The notes: generated by a model from the letters alone, not told the origin. 32,749 nt of DNA from Streptomyces sp. MMG1121 (GCF_001280015.1 NZ_LGDV01000229.1:1-32749); one strand, 5' to 3'. Shown: positions 23,817 through 31,574, numbered from the stretch's first letter. Translations and numbers: made by a program.

Positions 23817-23837
23817 GGAACCAGCTTGGCCGGTTGT
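23817..23837. promoter_or_regulatory. GAACC-N9-GGTT dyad, site 4
   Basis: GGAACC-N9-GGTTGT, 41 bp before site 3 and resembling site 1 in its spacer (CTT-GC). The pair repeats the 40-bp spacing of sites 1 and 2. Confidence 0.55.
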
Positions 23838-23856
23838 CTCCAGAAGCGCAGACTGG

Positions 23857-23928
23857 TAGAACCGCCTTAGCTGGTTCCACATCAACTCGGAGATTCCATG
23901 GCGCCCTCCAAGGTCAGCGTTGAGCGCC
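23857..23928. repeat. Imperfect 72-bp direct repeat, copy 2
   Basis: Second copy, with an ATG at 23898 (plus strand) giving MAPSKVSVERPAV before the frame becomes uninformative. The 23465-23816 interval between copies has open frames on both strands but nothing recognisable. Confidence 0.5.
23858..23878. promoter_or_regulatory. GAACC-N9-GGTT dyad, site 3
   Basis: AGAACC-N9-GGTTCC with the spacer CCTTAGC shared with site 1. It lies 230 bp upstream of the MFS start and begins the second copy of the direct repeat. Confidence 0.6.
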
Positions 23929-24019
23929 CGGCCGTCAGCTGCGACCACCCGGCACGGAGCGGTCACCAGCGCTGTGCGGCTGACGCACACCACACCAGAG
24001 TCAGAGGTAGAAGACGACG

Positions 24020-24094
24020 GTGGATTTGACGGTCCTGCCGGGCTTCATTGCAGTCACCCTGCCCCTCCTGCAATCGCCGCAGAAAGCCAACTGA
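24020..24094 (+). CDS. 24-codon ORF upstream of the MFS gene (LysE N-terminus-like; leader peptide or relic)
   Basis: GTG at 24020 opens VDLTVLPGFIAVTLPLLQSPQKAN. It looks like the first helix of a LysE-family exporter (VDLTVLPAFLA.......PGPD) cut off by a stop at the point where the PGPD motif should begin. The stop overlaps a small hairpin (GAGAC-GAG-GTCTC, 24093-24105) whose loop and stem hold the GAGG ribosome site of the MFS gene 14 bp downstream. It could be a relic of a LysE gene or a translated leader that opens that site. Confidence 0.35.
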   Translation: MDLTVLPGFIAVTLPLLQSPQKAN

Positions 24095-24107
24095 GACGAG
24101 GTCTCCC

Positions 24108-25421
24108 ATGACCGGAACTGTCCTTGTTCCAGCGCGGTCCACCACCGTGTCGAAGAAGATCCTCTTCCCTCTGCTCTTCATACCCATGTTTCTCGGCGGC
24201 GTGGACTCCACGCTGTTCAACTCCATCGCCCACGACCTGCCCGTGCTGACCGATTCGTGGCGCCTGTGGTTCATCGACGGGTACACGATCGCCCTTGCCT
24301 CGAGTGTTGTTCTCGGGTCGCGCCTGGGCGCACGGATTGGCCCTGGCGTGACGTTGGCGACCGGGCTTTTCGTGTTTGCGATCGCAGGAGCCAGTCCTGC
24401 CCTGCTGGATTCGTCAGCGACGTGGACAGCAACTCGGTTCATACAAGGCTTTGGCTACGCATTGATCGTTTCCAGCGTTGCCTCGGTCATTGGCGGGCTG
24501 TCTGAAACCGCAGAGCGCACACTGGGCTACTCCCTGTGGATCACCACGTACAGCATCGGAGCCGGTGCAGGACCATTGATCGGCCGAGCGTTCGTCGACA
24601 GGGGCGCATACACTCTGCTGTTCTGGCTGCCAGCCACAATCGCTCTGGCATGCGGGGCACTTGCGACACTGCTGTTGCGCGACGTCAGTCTGGGACAGGC
24701 CTCGTCGACCAAGGTCGATGTCGCCTCCTCAGCCCTGGCTTTTCTTGGCTTCGGACTCTTCGTGGCCGGTCTGCAGAGTCATGTCGCGGCATCCGGGCGA
24801 GTACTGGCGACCGTCGCCGGATGTGCCGTCCTGGCGGTCTTTTGCATGCGGCAACTCCACTCTCGTGATCCGCTCATCGATGTACGGATGCTCAGCTTCT
24901 CCCGTCTGGGCGCCTGTTCACTCGCACTGGTCGTCAGTTCTGCGTGCTACACAGGATCGGTTTTCCTCTTCAGCACAGAGGCCGATTCGCTGCTGTCCGT
25001 CCTGCCGGTTTCCGTTCTGGCACTGTGGGTATCGCTCGGAGGATTCTCTTTCCATAAACTGCAGTCCCGGTTCACCCCGGTTCACATGCTGCAGGCCAGC
25101 TTGGCCACGTGCGCTCTCGGCCTCGTAATAGCCGCTTTTGTCGGGTTGTGGCCGGCCAGCCTCTTGATCGGTCTGGGCGTGGGCGTCTCCATGGCATCCG
25201 GAGACGCCTACCTGCTGGGGAGCGTTCCACCCAAGGATGTTGCACGCGCTGCGGCGCTCCAGGAGACCAGCCTCGCGGTAGGCGCAGCTCTGGGCGTGGC
25301 CGGATTCGGTGGCGTTTTCGCCGCTACCAGCTCGGTCGTAGGAACGGCCGTCATCGCCGCGGTCATAGTTGCCATCGTCGTATGGACGCTTCACTACAAT
25401 CGCGGCGTTTTCAAGGCATAG
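24108..25421 (+). CDS. MFS transporter, DHA2-like drug exporter family
   Basis: The 437-residue integral membrane protein has 12-14 predicted helices. The N-terminal half carries MFS features: 'FIPMFLGGVDSTLFNSIAHDLPVL' (motif D-like, helix 1), 'WFIDGYTIALASSVVLGSRLGARIG' (helix 2 and the motif A region, with the G.R.G pattern) and 'RFIQGFGYALIVSSVASVIGG' (motif B, R.IQG.G). Motif C-like 'YSIGAGAGPLIGRAF' follows. This pattern fits proton-coupled multidrug or antibiotic efflux; the substrate is unknown. ATG at 24108 has GACGAGG about 7 bases upstream. GC is visibly lower than in its neighbours, suggesting transfer. It is divergent from the CGNR gene, with four dyads between them. The IS5-type element begins 7 bp after its stop. 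Confidence 0.88.
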   Translation: MTGTVLVPARSTTVSKKILFPLLFIPMFLGGVDSTLFNSIAHDLPVLTDSWRLWFIDGYTIALASSVVLGSRLGARIGPGVTLATGLFVFAIAGASPALLDSSATWTATRFIQGFGYALIVSSVASVIGGLSETAERTLGYSLWITTYSIGAGAGPLIGRAFVDRGAYTLLFWLPATIALACGALATLLLRDVSLGQASSTKVDVASSALAFLGFGLFVAGLQSHVAASGRVLATVAGCAVLAVFCMRQLHSRDPLIDVRMLSFSRLGACSLALVVSSACYTGSVFLFSTEADSLLSVLPVSVLALWVSLGGFSFHKLQSRFTPVHMLQASLATCALGLVIAAFVGLWPASLLIGLGVGVSMASGDAYLLGSVPPKDVARAAALQETSLAVGAALGVAGFGGVFAATSSVVGTAVIAAVIVAIVVWTLHYNRGVFKA

Positions 25422-25427
25422 CCAGGC

Positions 25428-26313
25428 TGAGCCCGTTTCAATCTGAGGTCGGCGCTGTGGAGTTGGGCTGCTGTGCAACATGACGAAGCTCCTGGTGGAC
25501 GGGTTCTCGACCAAGATCGCCCGTGTCCGTCAGGAGCTTCGCGTGCTCGTCTACCCGTCGTCGATCGGTCTGTCCGGCTGCACTCTGCGCTTCCTGGCCC
25601 GGCACCTCCGTTCCCGACGCCTGGAGATCGGGACCCGGTGGCGACGCCTCACGGCCGGCCGACAGGCCCTTCTCACCCTGGCCCACCTGCGGTGCGGCGA
25701 TGCCTACGCCCAGCTCGCCGCCGGGTTCCGCATCGGCATCGCGACGGTGTACCGCTGCCTATGTGAGGCCGTCGACCTCCTGGCCGTCCTCGCCCCGTCA
25801 CTCACCGAGGCGACGAGGCCGGCGCGGATGAAGGCGTTCGCGCGGCTGGACGGCACCCTGCTGCCGATCGACCGGATCGCCGCCGACACCCCGTACTGCT
25901 CGGGCGAGCACAAGCGTCACGGCATGAACGTCCAGGTCCTCACCGATCCATGCGGCCCACTGCTGTGGGCATCCCCGGCGCTGCCCGGCTCCACCCACGA
26001 TCTCACCGCCGCGAGGACGCACGGGATCGTCGGCGCGCTCGCCGATGCGGGGCTGAAGTGCTGGACGGACAAGGCTGCCAGGGCGCTGGCCGTCACGTCC
26101 GCGTGCCGTTCCGGGGCCCTCGGCTCAAGCGATGGAAGCGACGCCACAACAGCAGCCACGCCAAGATCCGCTGCCTCGTCGAGCAGGCCATGGCCGTCCT
26201 CACGGGCTGGCGCCTGCTCCGAAAACTCCGCTGCAGCCCCAACCGCACCACCGAGAACGTGAAGGTCGTCCTCAGCCTTCAACTCGCCTCGACCTGAGGT
26301 TGGAAAAGCCTCC
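25428..26313 (+). mobile_element. IS5-family insertion sequence (about 0.89 kb)
   Basis: The transposase gene is bracketed by imperfect 21-bp inverted ends: left at 25428-25448 and right at 26293-26313 (reverse complement), about 14 of 21 matching, sharing a CAA-CT-AGG core. The right end overlaps the transposase stop codon, as in related Streptomyces elements. No target-site duplication was evident. It lies immediately after the MFS gene. Confidence 0.65.
25480..26297 (+). pseudogene. IS5-family (DDE_Tnp_4-like) transposase with one frameshift
   Basis: The first frame from ATG 25480 encodes about 198 residues: an N-terminal HTH domain ('LTAGRQALLTLAHLRCGDAYAQLAAGFRIGIATVYRCLCEAVDLL'), the first catalytic Asp in 'LDGTLLPID' and the second in 'GSTHDLTAAR'. 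Near 26073 one base is missing; the true continuation in the next frame is 'GRHVRVPFRGPRLKRWKRRH' followed by 'NSSHAKIRCLVEQAMAVLTG', with the third acidic residue in LVEQAMAV, ending 'VVLSLQLAST' at 26297. Restoring one base gives a full-length transposase of about 271 residues. In this state it is inactive unless frameshifting or sequencing error is involved. Confidence 0.88.
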
Positions 26314-26496
26314 GCGTGTCCGGCAGGTGGGCGGTGATTGACCGTGGTGGGGGCGGCTGCTGCAATGACGGCATGTTCTCCGTGACGTTCCTGGTGATCA
26401 GGGCGCACATCGACTTCGGTCGGGTGTGGTCCGCCGCGTGTCGCTGACCGCGCGCCCGCTTCGTCAGAATCCGTCCGTACCGTCCCGGAGTCCTTC
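26314..26496. other. Short intergenic region, nothing recognised
   Basis: About 180 bp between the IS right end and the DUF4395 gene. It should carry the promoter of the DUF4395/thioredoxin pair, but no clear -35/-10 pair was found. Confidence 0.4.
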
Positions 26497-26946
26497 ATGC
26501 CCGACCCCACCCCCGGTGTGCCTGTCCGCGTCGACCCGCGTGGGCCTCGCTTCGCCGCCGTGCTCACGACCCTCGTGCTGCTGCTGGTCCTGGTCACCGG
26601 CAGCGGTGTGCTGCTCGCGGCGCAGGCCATCGTCTTCGCCCTTGGCGCGGTAGTGGGGCTGCGCTGGTCCCCGTACGGCTGGCTCTACCGTCGGCTGGTG
26701 CGTCCCCGTCTCGGACCGCCGCAGGAGCTCGAGGACGAGCGGCCGCCTCGGTTCGCGCAGGCGGTCGGCCTGGGATTCACTGTCGCCGGGGCGGCGGGTT
26801 ACCTGTCCGGTGCCACCTGGCTCGGCATCGCCGCGAGCGCGGCGGCGCTCGCGGCAGCCTTCCTCAATGCCACCTTCGGCTACTGCCTGGGCTGCGAGCT
26901 CTATCTGCTCGCGGTCCGCAGCCGGGCCCGGCTGAGCCACGGGTGA
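26497..26946 (+). CDS. DUF4395 family membrane protein
   Basis: The 149-residue protein has three or four hydrophobic helices (about 19-55, 90-112 and 114-130) and matches DUF4395: 'VDPRGPRFAAVLTTLVLLLVL' at the N-terminus, 'YGWLYRRLVRPRLGPPQELEDERPPRFAQAVGLGFTVAG' in the middle and 'LNATFGYCLGCELYLL' at the end, with the conserved CxxC cysteines at 130 and 133. ATG at 26497 has GGAGT 7 bases upstream. The thioredoxin gene follows at once (7 bp), a conserved pairing in actinobacteria. The CxxC near the membrane suggests a thiol-redox role with that thioredoxin; this is inferred from motif and context. Confidence 0.88.
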   Translation: MPDPTPGVPVRVDPRGPRFAAVLTTLVLLLVLVTGSGVLLAAQAIVFALGAVVGLRWSPYGWLYRRLVRPRLGPPQELEDERPPRFAQAVGLGFTVAGAAGYLSGATWLGIAASAAALAAAFLNATFGYCLGCELYLLAVRSRARLSHG

Positions 26947-26953
26947 GGTGACC

Positions 26954-27382
26954 GTGAGCGATCCGATCGGATTGGTCGTGGCCGCCGTCGTGCTGGTGGC
27001 CGCGACCGTCTTCGGGCTGGTCCGTGCCCGTCGTGACGGCAGGCTGCGCAGCGGCGGACGGGGCGACGGGCTGCGGTTGTCCTCCGGTGAGCTGGGTGTG
27101 GCACTCGGCGAGCGGGCGACGCTGGTGCAGTTCTCGACAGCTCTCTGCGCGACCTGCCCCGGCACCCGGCGAATGCTGGCCGGAGTGGCCGCCGAGACGC
27201 CTGGCGTGCACCATGTGGAGATCGACGCCGAGACGCGGCTGGACCTGGTCCGTCGCGTCGAGGTGATGCGCACGCCGACGGTGCTCGTTCTCGACCGGGC
27301 CGGTCGGGTCGTGCGCCGCGCCTCCGGGGCGCCGGCCCGGGCCGATGTGGTGTCGGCGGTGGAGCTGGCCACGGCGGACTGA
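26954..27382 (+). CDS. Membrane-anchored thioredoxin-like protein
   Basis: From GTG at 26954 the product has 142 residues: an N-terminal membrane helix (about 6-23), a basic linker and a thioredoxin fold with 'LVQFSTALCATCPGTRRML', active site CATC (C65, C68), and the cis-proline loop 'VMRTPTVLVLDRAG'. CATC differs from the CGPC of housekeeping thioredoxins and suggests a membrane-linked thiol oxidoreductase. GAGGTG lies just upstream; GTG at 26948 is an alternative start two codons earlier. It forms a two-gene unit with the DUF4395 gene. The stop abuts a convergent regulator fragment. Confidence 0.88.
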   Translation: MSDPIGLVVAAVVLVAATVFGLVRARRDGRLRSGGRGDGLRLSSGELGVALGERATLVQFSTALCATCPGTRRMLAGVAAETPGVHHVEIDAETRLDLVRRVEVMRTPTVLVLDRAGRVVRRASGAPARADVVSAVELATAD

Positions 27383-27830
27383 TCATCGAGTCTGGCGGGT
27401 CCGGGGTGTGTTGAGGGCTTGGGTGGCCGGCTCGGGTTCGAGGCCGAGGTCGCTGAGGTGTCTTGCCAGGCGGGTGTAGGTGTGCCGGGCCGCGTCGTTG
27501 CGCCCGCAGGCCTGGTAGAGGCGGATGGCGTGTTGGGCGAGGCGTTCGTGGTCGGGGTGGATGGCGCCCAGGTGTTCCAGCAGTGTCAGAACGGCATCCC
27601 GCTCGCGCGGTGAGGCCTCGACTTGCTCGGCTTGGCGGGCCAGGCGGAGGGCGGCGTCGGTGGCCTTCATGCCGAGGTGTTCGCGTACGGTGTCGGCCCA
27701 TAGGTAGCCGCCGCCCTGAGCGAAGGGGCCGCGGTAGTGGGCCAGGGCGGCACCCACCGCGGCCAAAGCAGCACTCAGGCACTCACCCCCGGCGGAGGCC
27801 ACTGACATCGTCACGACGAGCGAATCTCCG
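27383..27830 (-). pseudogene. BTAD (SARP-type) regulator C-terminal fragment
   Basis: The minus strand encodes about 140 residues of a bacterial transcriptional activator domain: 'ALAHYRGPFAQGGGYLWADTVREHLGMKATDAALRLARQAEQVEASPRERDAVLTLLEHLGAIHPDHERLAQHAIRLYQACGRNDAARHTYTRLARHLSDLGLEPEPATQAL'. This is the tetratricopeptide-like BTAD found in SARP and LysM-BTAD regulators. The DNA-binding OmpR-like domain is absent; upstream the frame runs into unrelated sequence and then the tRNA-like region. The gene is 5'-truncated, probably by a recombination event at the neighbouring attachment site. The 3' end is intact and meets the thioredoxin stop. Confidence 0.75.
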
Positions 27831-27866
27831 CAGGTCACAGAGGGTACGTCACGACCAGCCCTTGAT

Positions 27867-27945
27867 GGTGGCTCCTGCCCAGGACTCGAACCTGCGGCCA
27901 AGCGATCGGTCTACCGCTTCAACTGGACGACCGTCTGGATCACCA
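27867..27945 (-). other. tRNA-like sequence (degenerate tRNA or attachment-site remnant)
   Basis: The minus strand shows a T-arm/loop signature GCAGG-TTCGAGT-CCTGG (4 of 5 pairs) and an upstream D-arm-like GTCCAGTTGAAGCGGTAG, with the spacing of a tRNA, ending GGAGCCACC. The acceptor strands do not pair and no clear anticodon arm forms, so it is unlikely to be a functional tRNA. Position beside a truncated gene and an integrase suggests a former integration target. Confidence 0.35.
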
Positions 27946-28120
27946 GCTGCCCAGCCCGACCACTGGCTTCCCTCGTTCCCATGTTCCGGGTCCCCCGATA
28001 GCACCCTGCCCCCGTGCACAATCACCCGGGAACTCCCAGGAAACCGCAGGTACGGGCGGGCACTCCAGCCGGACACACCAAGACCCCGACCAGGTCGTTT
28101 TCCCTGGTCAGGGCCAAGAT

Positions 28121-28156
28121 GGCAGACGAGTCGGGCTGTACGCCGGGTTCTGTTCC
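28121..28156 (-). ncRNA. 3'-end fragment of the RNase P RNA gene (rnpB), probable att site
   Basis: Minus-strand sequence from 28156 to 28121 matches, from memory, the conserved 3' segment of bacterial RNase P RNA (ACAGAACCCGGCGTAC followed by GACTCGTCTGCC). The upstream part of rnpB is absent and is replaced by the integrase remnant ending at 28258, so this is a 3' duplicate such as integration into rnpB would leave. The 100 bp between it and the integrase contain the short repeat GGGACTT (twice). Confidence 0.6.
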
Positions 28157-28257
28157 GCTCAGGGAGCGATCATGCTCTGACCTGCATGTTTACGGACATC
28201 AGGCGGCTGTTTCAGCCCTCTGGGACTTCTCAGGGACTTTCAGCCGAGGTCCGTGAA

Positions 28258-28960
28258 CTAGGCCTCGATGGCGGAGAGGCCACGTGCGCCGACCTGCGGC
28301 ATGAAGTGCGTGTACGTCCGGAGCGTGAACGCCGGGTCGGAGTGCCCCAGCCATTTCGCCAGCGACACGATCGACTCACCGGCTTCGAGCATCACCGAGG
28401 CGTACGTATGGCGCAAGACGTGGAAGCCGTGCTCGCGGCTCGGCTCCCATACGCGCGACGGCTTCTCCCCCGGCTGCCGCTCGGGCAGCGGCGGGATGAC
28501 TCCCACGTCGGCGAGCGCGGGCTTCCACGCCTTGGTGTTCCAGGTGGTGCGGTTGATCGCGCCGCGCCGCCCGGTATACACGAGCAGCGGGACGGTGACC
28601 TTGCGCCGATCCTCGCGCGCGAGGTCGGGCTCCTCGGGGTCCAGCCACGGCAGGGTGACGTCGAGCGGTTCGAAGCGTTCCTGGTGAGTGAGCAGCCGCT
28701 TCGCGAGCACCTTCGGCAGAGGAACGTCGCGTTCCTTGCCGCCTTTGGGCGGTCCGAAGTACAGCTGCGACTTGTACATGAGGATCTGCCGCTCTATGTG
28801 CACGAAGTCGCCACGGATGTCATCCGGACTGAAGCCGAACACCTCCCCCTGCCGGAGTCCGCATCGACGCCGAGGTCGAGCATGATCCGGTAGCGGTCGG
28901 CGAGTGCCTCCCGTACGGCGTCGACACGATCCTGCTCCCAGGCAGCGCCGCGAACAACTC
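28258..28960 (-). pseudogene. Tyrosine recombinase (phage-type integrase), truncated and frameshifted
   Basis: The C-terminal catalytic domain is intact: Arg in AGLRQGEVFG, Lys in GPPKGGKERDVPL, the HxxR box in GFHVLRHTYAS, His in WLGHSDPAFTLRTY and nucleophile Tyr in RTYTHFM. Upstream the family-like 'WEQDRVDAVREALADRYRIMLDLGVDA' is in another frame; one base is missing near 28862 at the junction with GLRQGE. Beyond about 28960 no SAM-like core-binding or arm-binding domain is recognisable. It is therefore a 5'-deleted, frameshifted relic of an actinomycete integrative-element integrase, beside the rnpB-derived site. Confidence 0.88.
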
Positions 28961-29357
28961 CCTGCTGTCTTCGAACGCCGCTTGTGCCTGTGCGAGGTTG
29001 CGGTGGCGTAGTTCAAGCTGGCGAGGAAGGGCTGAATCGGGCCACCCCTGGCAGCACGCAGCGGTACCCTCGCACCCCCTCCGCTTCACAGGAGTCACAC
29101 AGATACCTCCTGGGTTGCGCACTTGAGCACCGCATTCCGGATGGCCCTCGCTGCCGGAGTTGCTTTCAGGCCGGGACGGCATAGCTCCTGCCCTGGCCTC
29201 TTGACCGGCATGTTCGTGCCGCGTCTAGAGTGGCCGGGCCGTGGGCGAATGGACCAGACCAACCATCCGCCCGTCGGCTTGTCGTTGCGCGTCGGGGGGC
29301 GCGTCTATGTACTGATCCGCCTCCCGGACGCGTTCGCTCCAAGGAGGGGGAAGCTCT
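28961..29357. other. Gap between integrase relic and secreted-protein operon
   Basis: About 400 bp with no recognised gene. The first part may be unrecognisable integrase sequence. The end carries AAGGAGGGGG, the ribosome site of the next gene. Confidence 0.4.
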
Positions 29358-29889
29358 TTGCGTTTCACCAGATCCGCCGCCGCGACCGCTGCCACCGCCG
29401 CAGCCCTCGCCGCCGGCGTTCTCACCGCAGCACCCGCCTACGCCGGAACCCCATACGTGCACAAGGACTGCACGTCCAGTGACACGGGCCATAGAACCAC
29501 TGTTTCCGGATCCACTACAACTCGCGGTCGGAGACCACGACTCAGTCGGACAGCGCTGCTTCGCGACCCGTCGTAACCGCTCCAGTGAGTTCGGCTACAC
29601 GGTGAACGGGGGCGCGGTCGTGGTCCGGTTCGTCTTCGAGGACTTCCCCTCTGACGCGTTCGGTGGGATGCCTTTCCCGTGCGGTCACTACAAGGGGGAC
29701 GGCGACGGGCAGGGCGTGGAAAACAATGCCGCGTCCGCGTGGAACCAGGACCCCTATGCCGCGTACTCGGTGTATTCCGAGGACGGCTACAGCGGGGAGA
29801 ACCAGTGGTATCCCAAGGCCGACGGCTACGCCCGGAACCTGAGCTCCGGAATCAAGAACCACAACGGTTCTCACAAGAGGTATGCCTGA
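29358..29889 (+). pseudogene. Small secreted protein gene with two apparent frameshifts
   Basis: TTG at 29358, with AAGGAGG 10 bases upstream, begins a Sec signal peptide (MRFTRSAAATAATAAALAAG, cleavage after PAYA) and 'GTPYVHKDCTSSDTGH'. The coding sense then seems to move to a second frame ('NHCFRIHYNSRSETTTQSDSA', about 29487-29550) and a third ('CFATRRNRSSEFGYTVNGGA' onward), ending '..GIKNHNGSHKRYA' at 29889. Reassembled, it is a secreted protein of about 170 residues resembling small cysteine-containing Streptomyces extracellular proteins; no specific family is certain. Either a decayed gene or local sequencing errors. Its stop overlaps the start of the next gene (TGATG). Confidence 0.6.
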
Positions 29890-30838
29890 TGCGACAGACC
29901 CGACCCCTCGTGCTCGCCGCCACCGGCGCGGTCCTCGCCCTCACGGCGGCCTGCGGCGCCAACTCGGCCGCCGACAAGAGTGCTGGAAGCCAGCAGAAGA
30001 TGAAGACGGTGGCGATGCAGCTGCCGGAGCGAAGGTCCGCGCCAGCTGGCCCAAGCAGGACGTGGCCTCCGGACTGGCCAAGGGCATGCGGCTTCCCCCG
30101 GAGAAGTACATGCTGGGCTATCCCGACATGGTGGACATCGAGAACGCCAAGGATGTCGTCAAGTCGGCGTGTATGAAACGACTCGGGTTCTCCTATACGC
30201 CCAAACTGATGGGCACGCAGCCGGCGGCCTCCTACAACGAGATGAACATGGAACGCCGCTACGGCATCACCGACCCCGCGAAGGCGGCGGCCCACGGGTT
30301 CGCGGTGGCCCAGGACACCGGCGGGCCGAGCCAGGCGGACCAGGATGCCGAACTCGCGCGAGAAGACCAGGAGTCCTCGGCCGAAGGCTGGGACAAGGCG
30401 ATGAACGAGACATGCATCCCCGAGGCCAACCAGAAGGTGGGCGTGCTGTTTCCCACCGACACCGCCGGAGACCTCGCCGGGCAGTCCCTCAAGGCCAGCC
30501 GCTCCCAGCCGGCGGTGCAGCGCGCCCTCGCGTCCTGGTCCTCCTGCATGGCAGGCCACGGACACCAGGTGAAGAACCTGGACGACGCCGAGGGCCGGTT
30601 CACCCAGCCCGGCAGGACGGGGGCTCAGCCTGAGAAGGCACAGGTATTGATGGCCACCGACGACGTCGCCTGCAAGAGCACCGCCGGGCTGGTGCCCACC
30701 TGGTACACGGCGGAAACCGCCTACCAGAACAAGCAGATCACGTCGCACAAACAGCAGCTGGAGGCTGCGAAGACCCGCGATGCCCTGCTGCTCAAGAAGG
30801 CACGTGCCGTCCTGGCAAGCGTCAGCACGGCACGCTGA
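29889..30838 (+). pseudogene. Lipoprotein of unknown function, one apparent frameshift
   Basis: ATG at 29889 overlaps the previous stop and opens a lipoprotein signal peptide 'MRQTRPLVLAATGAVLALTAACG' with lipobox LTAAC. Around 29985-30010 the coding frame changes: the rest, 'AKVRASWPKQDVASGLAKGMRLPPEKYMLGYPDM...', is open to 30838 in the next frame. Reassembled length is about 315 residues. The body has four cysteines, an acidic helix-rich centre and 'MNMERRYGITDPAKAAAHGF', a pattern seen in streptomycete lipoproteins of unknown function. Translational coupling with the upstream gene and the shared location suggest an extracytoplasmic complex. The frameshift may be real or a sequence error. 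Confidence 0.65.
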
Positions 30839-30871
30839 GCCGTCCTGCCGTCAAATATCAGAGGAGACGTG

Positions 30872-31261
30872 GTGGTGGCCAGGAGAACTGTCATTGGCTG
30901 GATCATGGCTGCCGCCGTCGTCTTCGGGGCGGCAGCCGGGCTCGCGCACCGCATGAATGCCGACACCCAGCCGGACACCGGCTCGCCGAAGTCCGTGAAG
31001 ATCACGGACTCCGGCGTCCGGTACGAGCACGGCAAGCAGGTGTTCAGCGCCGACTACGCCATCCACAACGACGAGGAACACACGGTCACTTACACGGTGG
31101 TCTTCGACTTCGAGAACGGGACCACCCAGACCGTGACCAGGCGTATCGGGCCCGGCATGTCCGTGCAGGGAACGGTCAGCACACCGTTCGAGAAGCTACG
31201 TCCCTCGGCCGAGGGCACGCCCTCCGAGGTGCGCGTCGCCGACGTCAGCACCTCAGAGTGA
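30872..31261 (+). CDS. Small membrane-anchored hypothetical protein
   Basis: About 129 residues with an N-terminal membrane helix (WIMAAAVVFGAAAGLAHRM) and an extracytoplasmic domain rich in beta strands: 'SVKITDSGVRYEHGKQVFSADYAIHNDEEHTVTYTVVFDFENGTTQTVTRRIGPGMSVQGTVSTPF', which looks like an immunoglobulin-like fold of the FxLYD/DUF3426 kind. Three consecutive GTG codons (30869, 30872, 30875) are possible starts; GAGGAG at 30861-30866 fits the second or third best. It follows the lipoprotein by about 30 bp and ends the operon before a strong terminator. Function unknown. Confidence 0.75.
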   Translation: MVARRTVIGWIMAAAVVFGAAAGLAHRMNADTQPDTGSPKSVKITDSGVRYEHGKQVFSADYAIHNDEEHTVTYTVVFDFENGTTQTVTRRIGPGMSVQGTVSTPFEKLRPSAEGTPSEVRVADVSTSE

Positions 31262-31334
31262 TCCACAACCCGCGCACCGTCCTCGCCGAGACCGGCAACC
31301 AGCAATAGGGGACCGTTACCGGCCCCCTGAGTCG

Positions 31335-31377
31335 ACCGCCTTGCCCCGCGCTCCTCCCGACCGGGGCAAGGCGGTTT
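31335..31377 (+). terminator. Strong intrinsic-type terminator
   Basis: Perfect 13-bp arms ACCGCCTTGCCCC / GGGGCAAGGCGGT with a 15-base loop and a short T run, 74 bp after the small membrane protein gene. It is the best terminator in the window. Confidence 0.8.
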
Positions 31378-31574
31378 CTGGAACCGGCCCGAAAACCTCA
31401 AGCTACCGCCCCTGTGTTTCGTCCTTGCGCGCCCATGGACGGGTCAGACCATGCCCGCAGACCAGGACACGGGACATCCCATCGCACCAGAAATTCGGGG
31501 AACTTCTTTGAGATCCAAAAGACGATCACCCATACCATTGGCCGTCCTTGCGGCGTGTACGGCGCTGATGGGCG

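Noticed and set aside
23451..23993. 180-residue minus-strand frame between the CGNR and MFS genes
   Set aside because: Spans the dyads and repeats, with no family motif; more likely regulatory and relic DNA.
27463..28893. Long plus-strand frame over the BTAD, tRNA-like and integrase region
   Set aside because: It crosses several unrelated features and has no motif on that strand; the integrase and BTAD signatures are on the minus strand.
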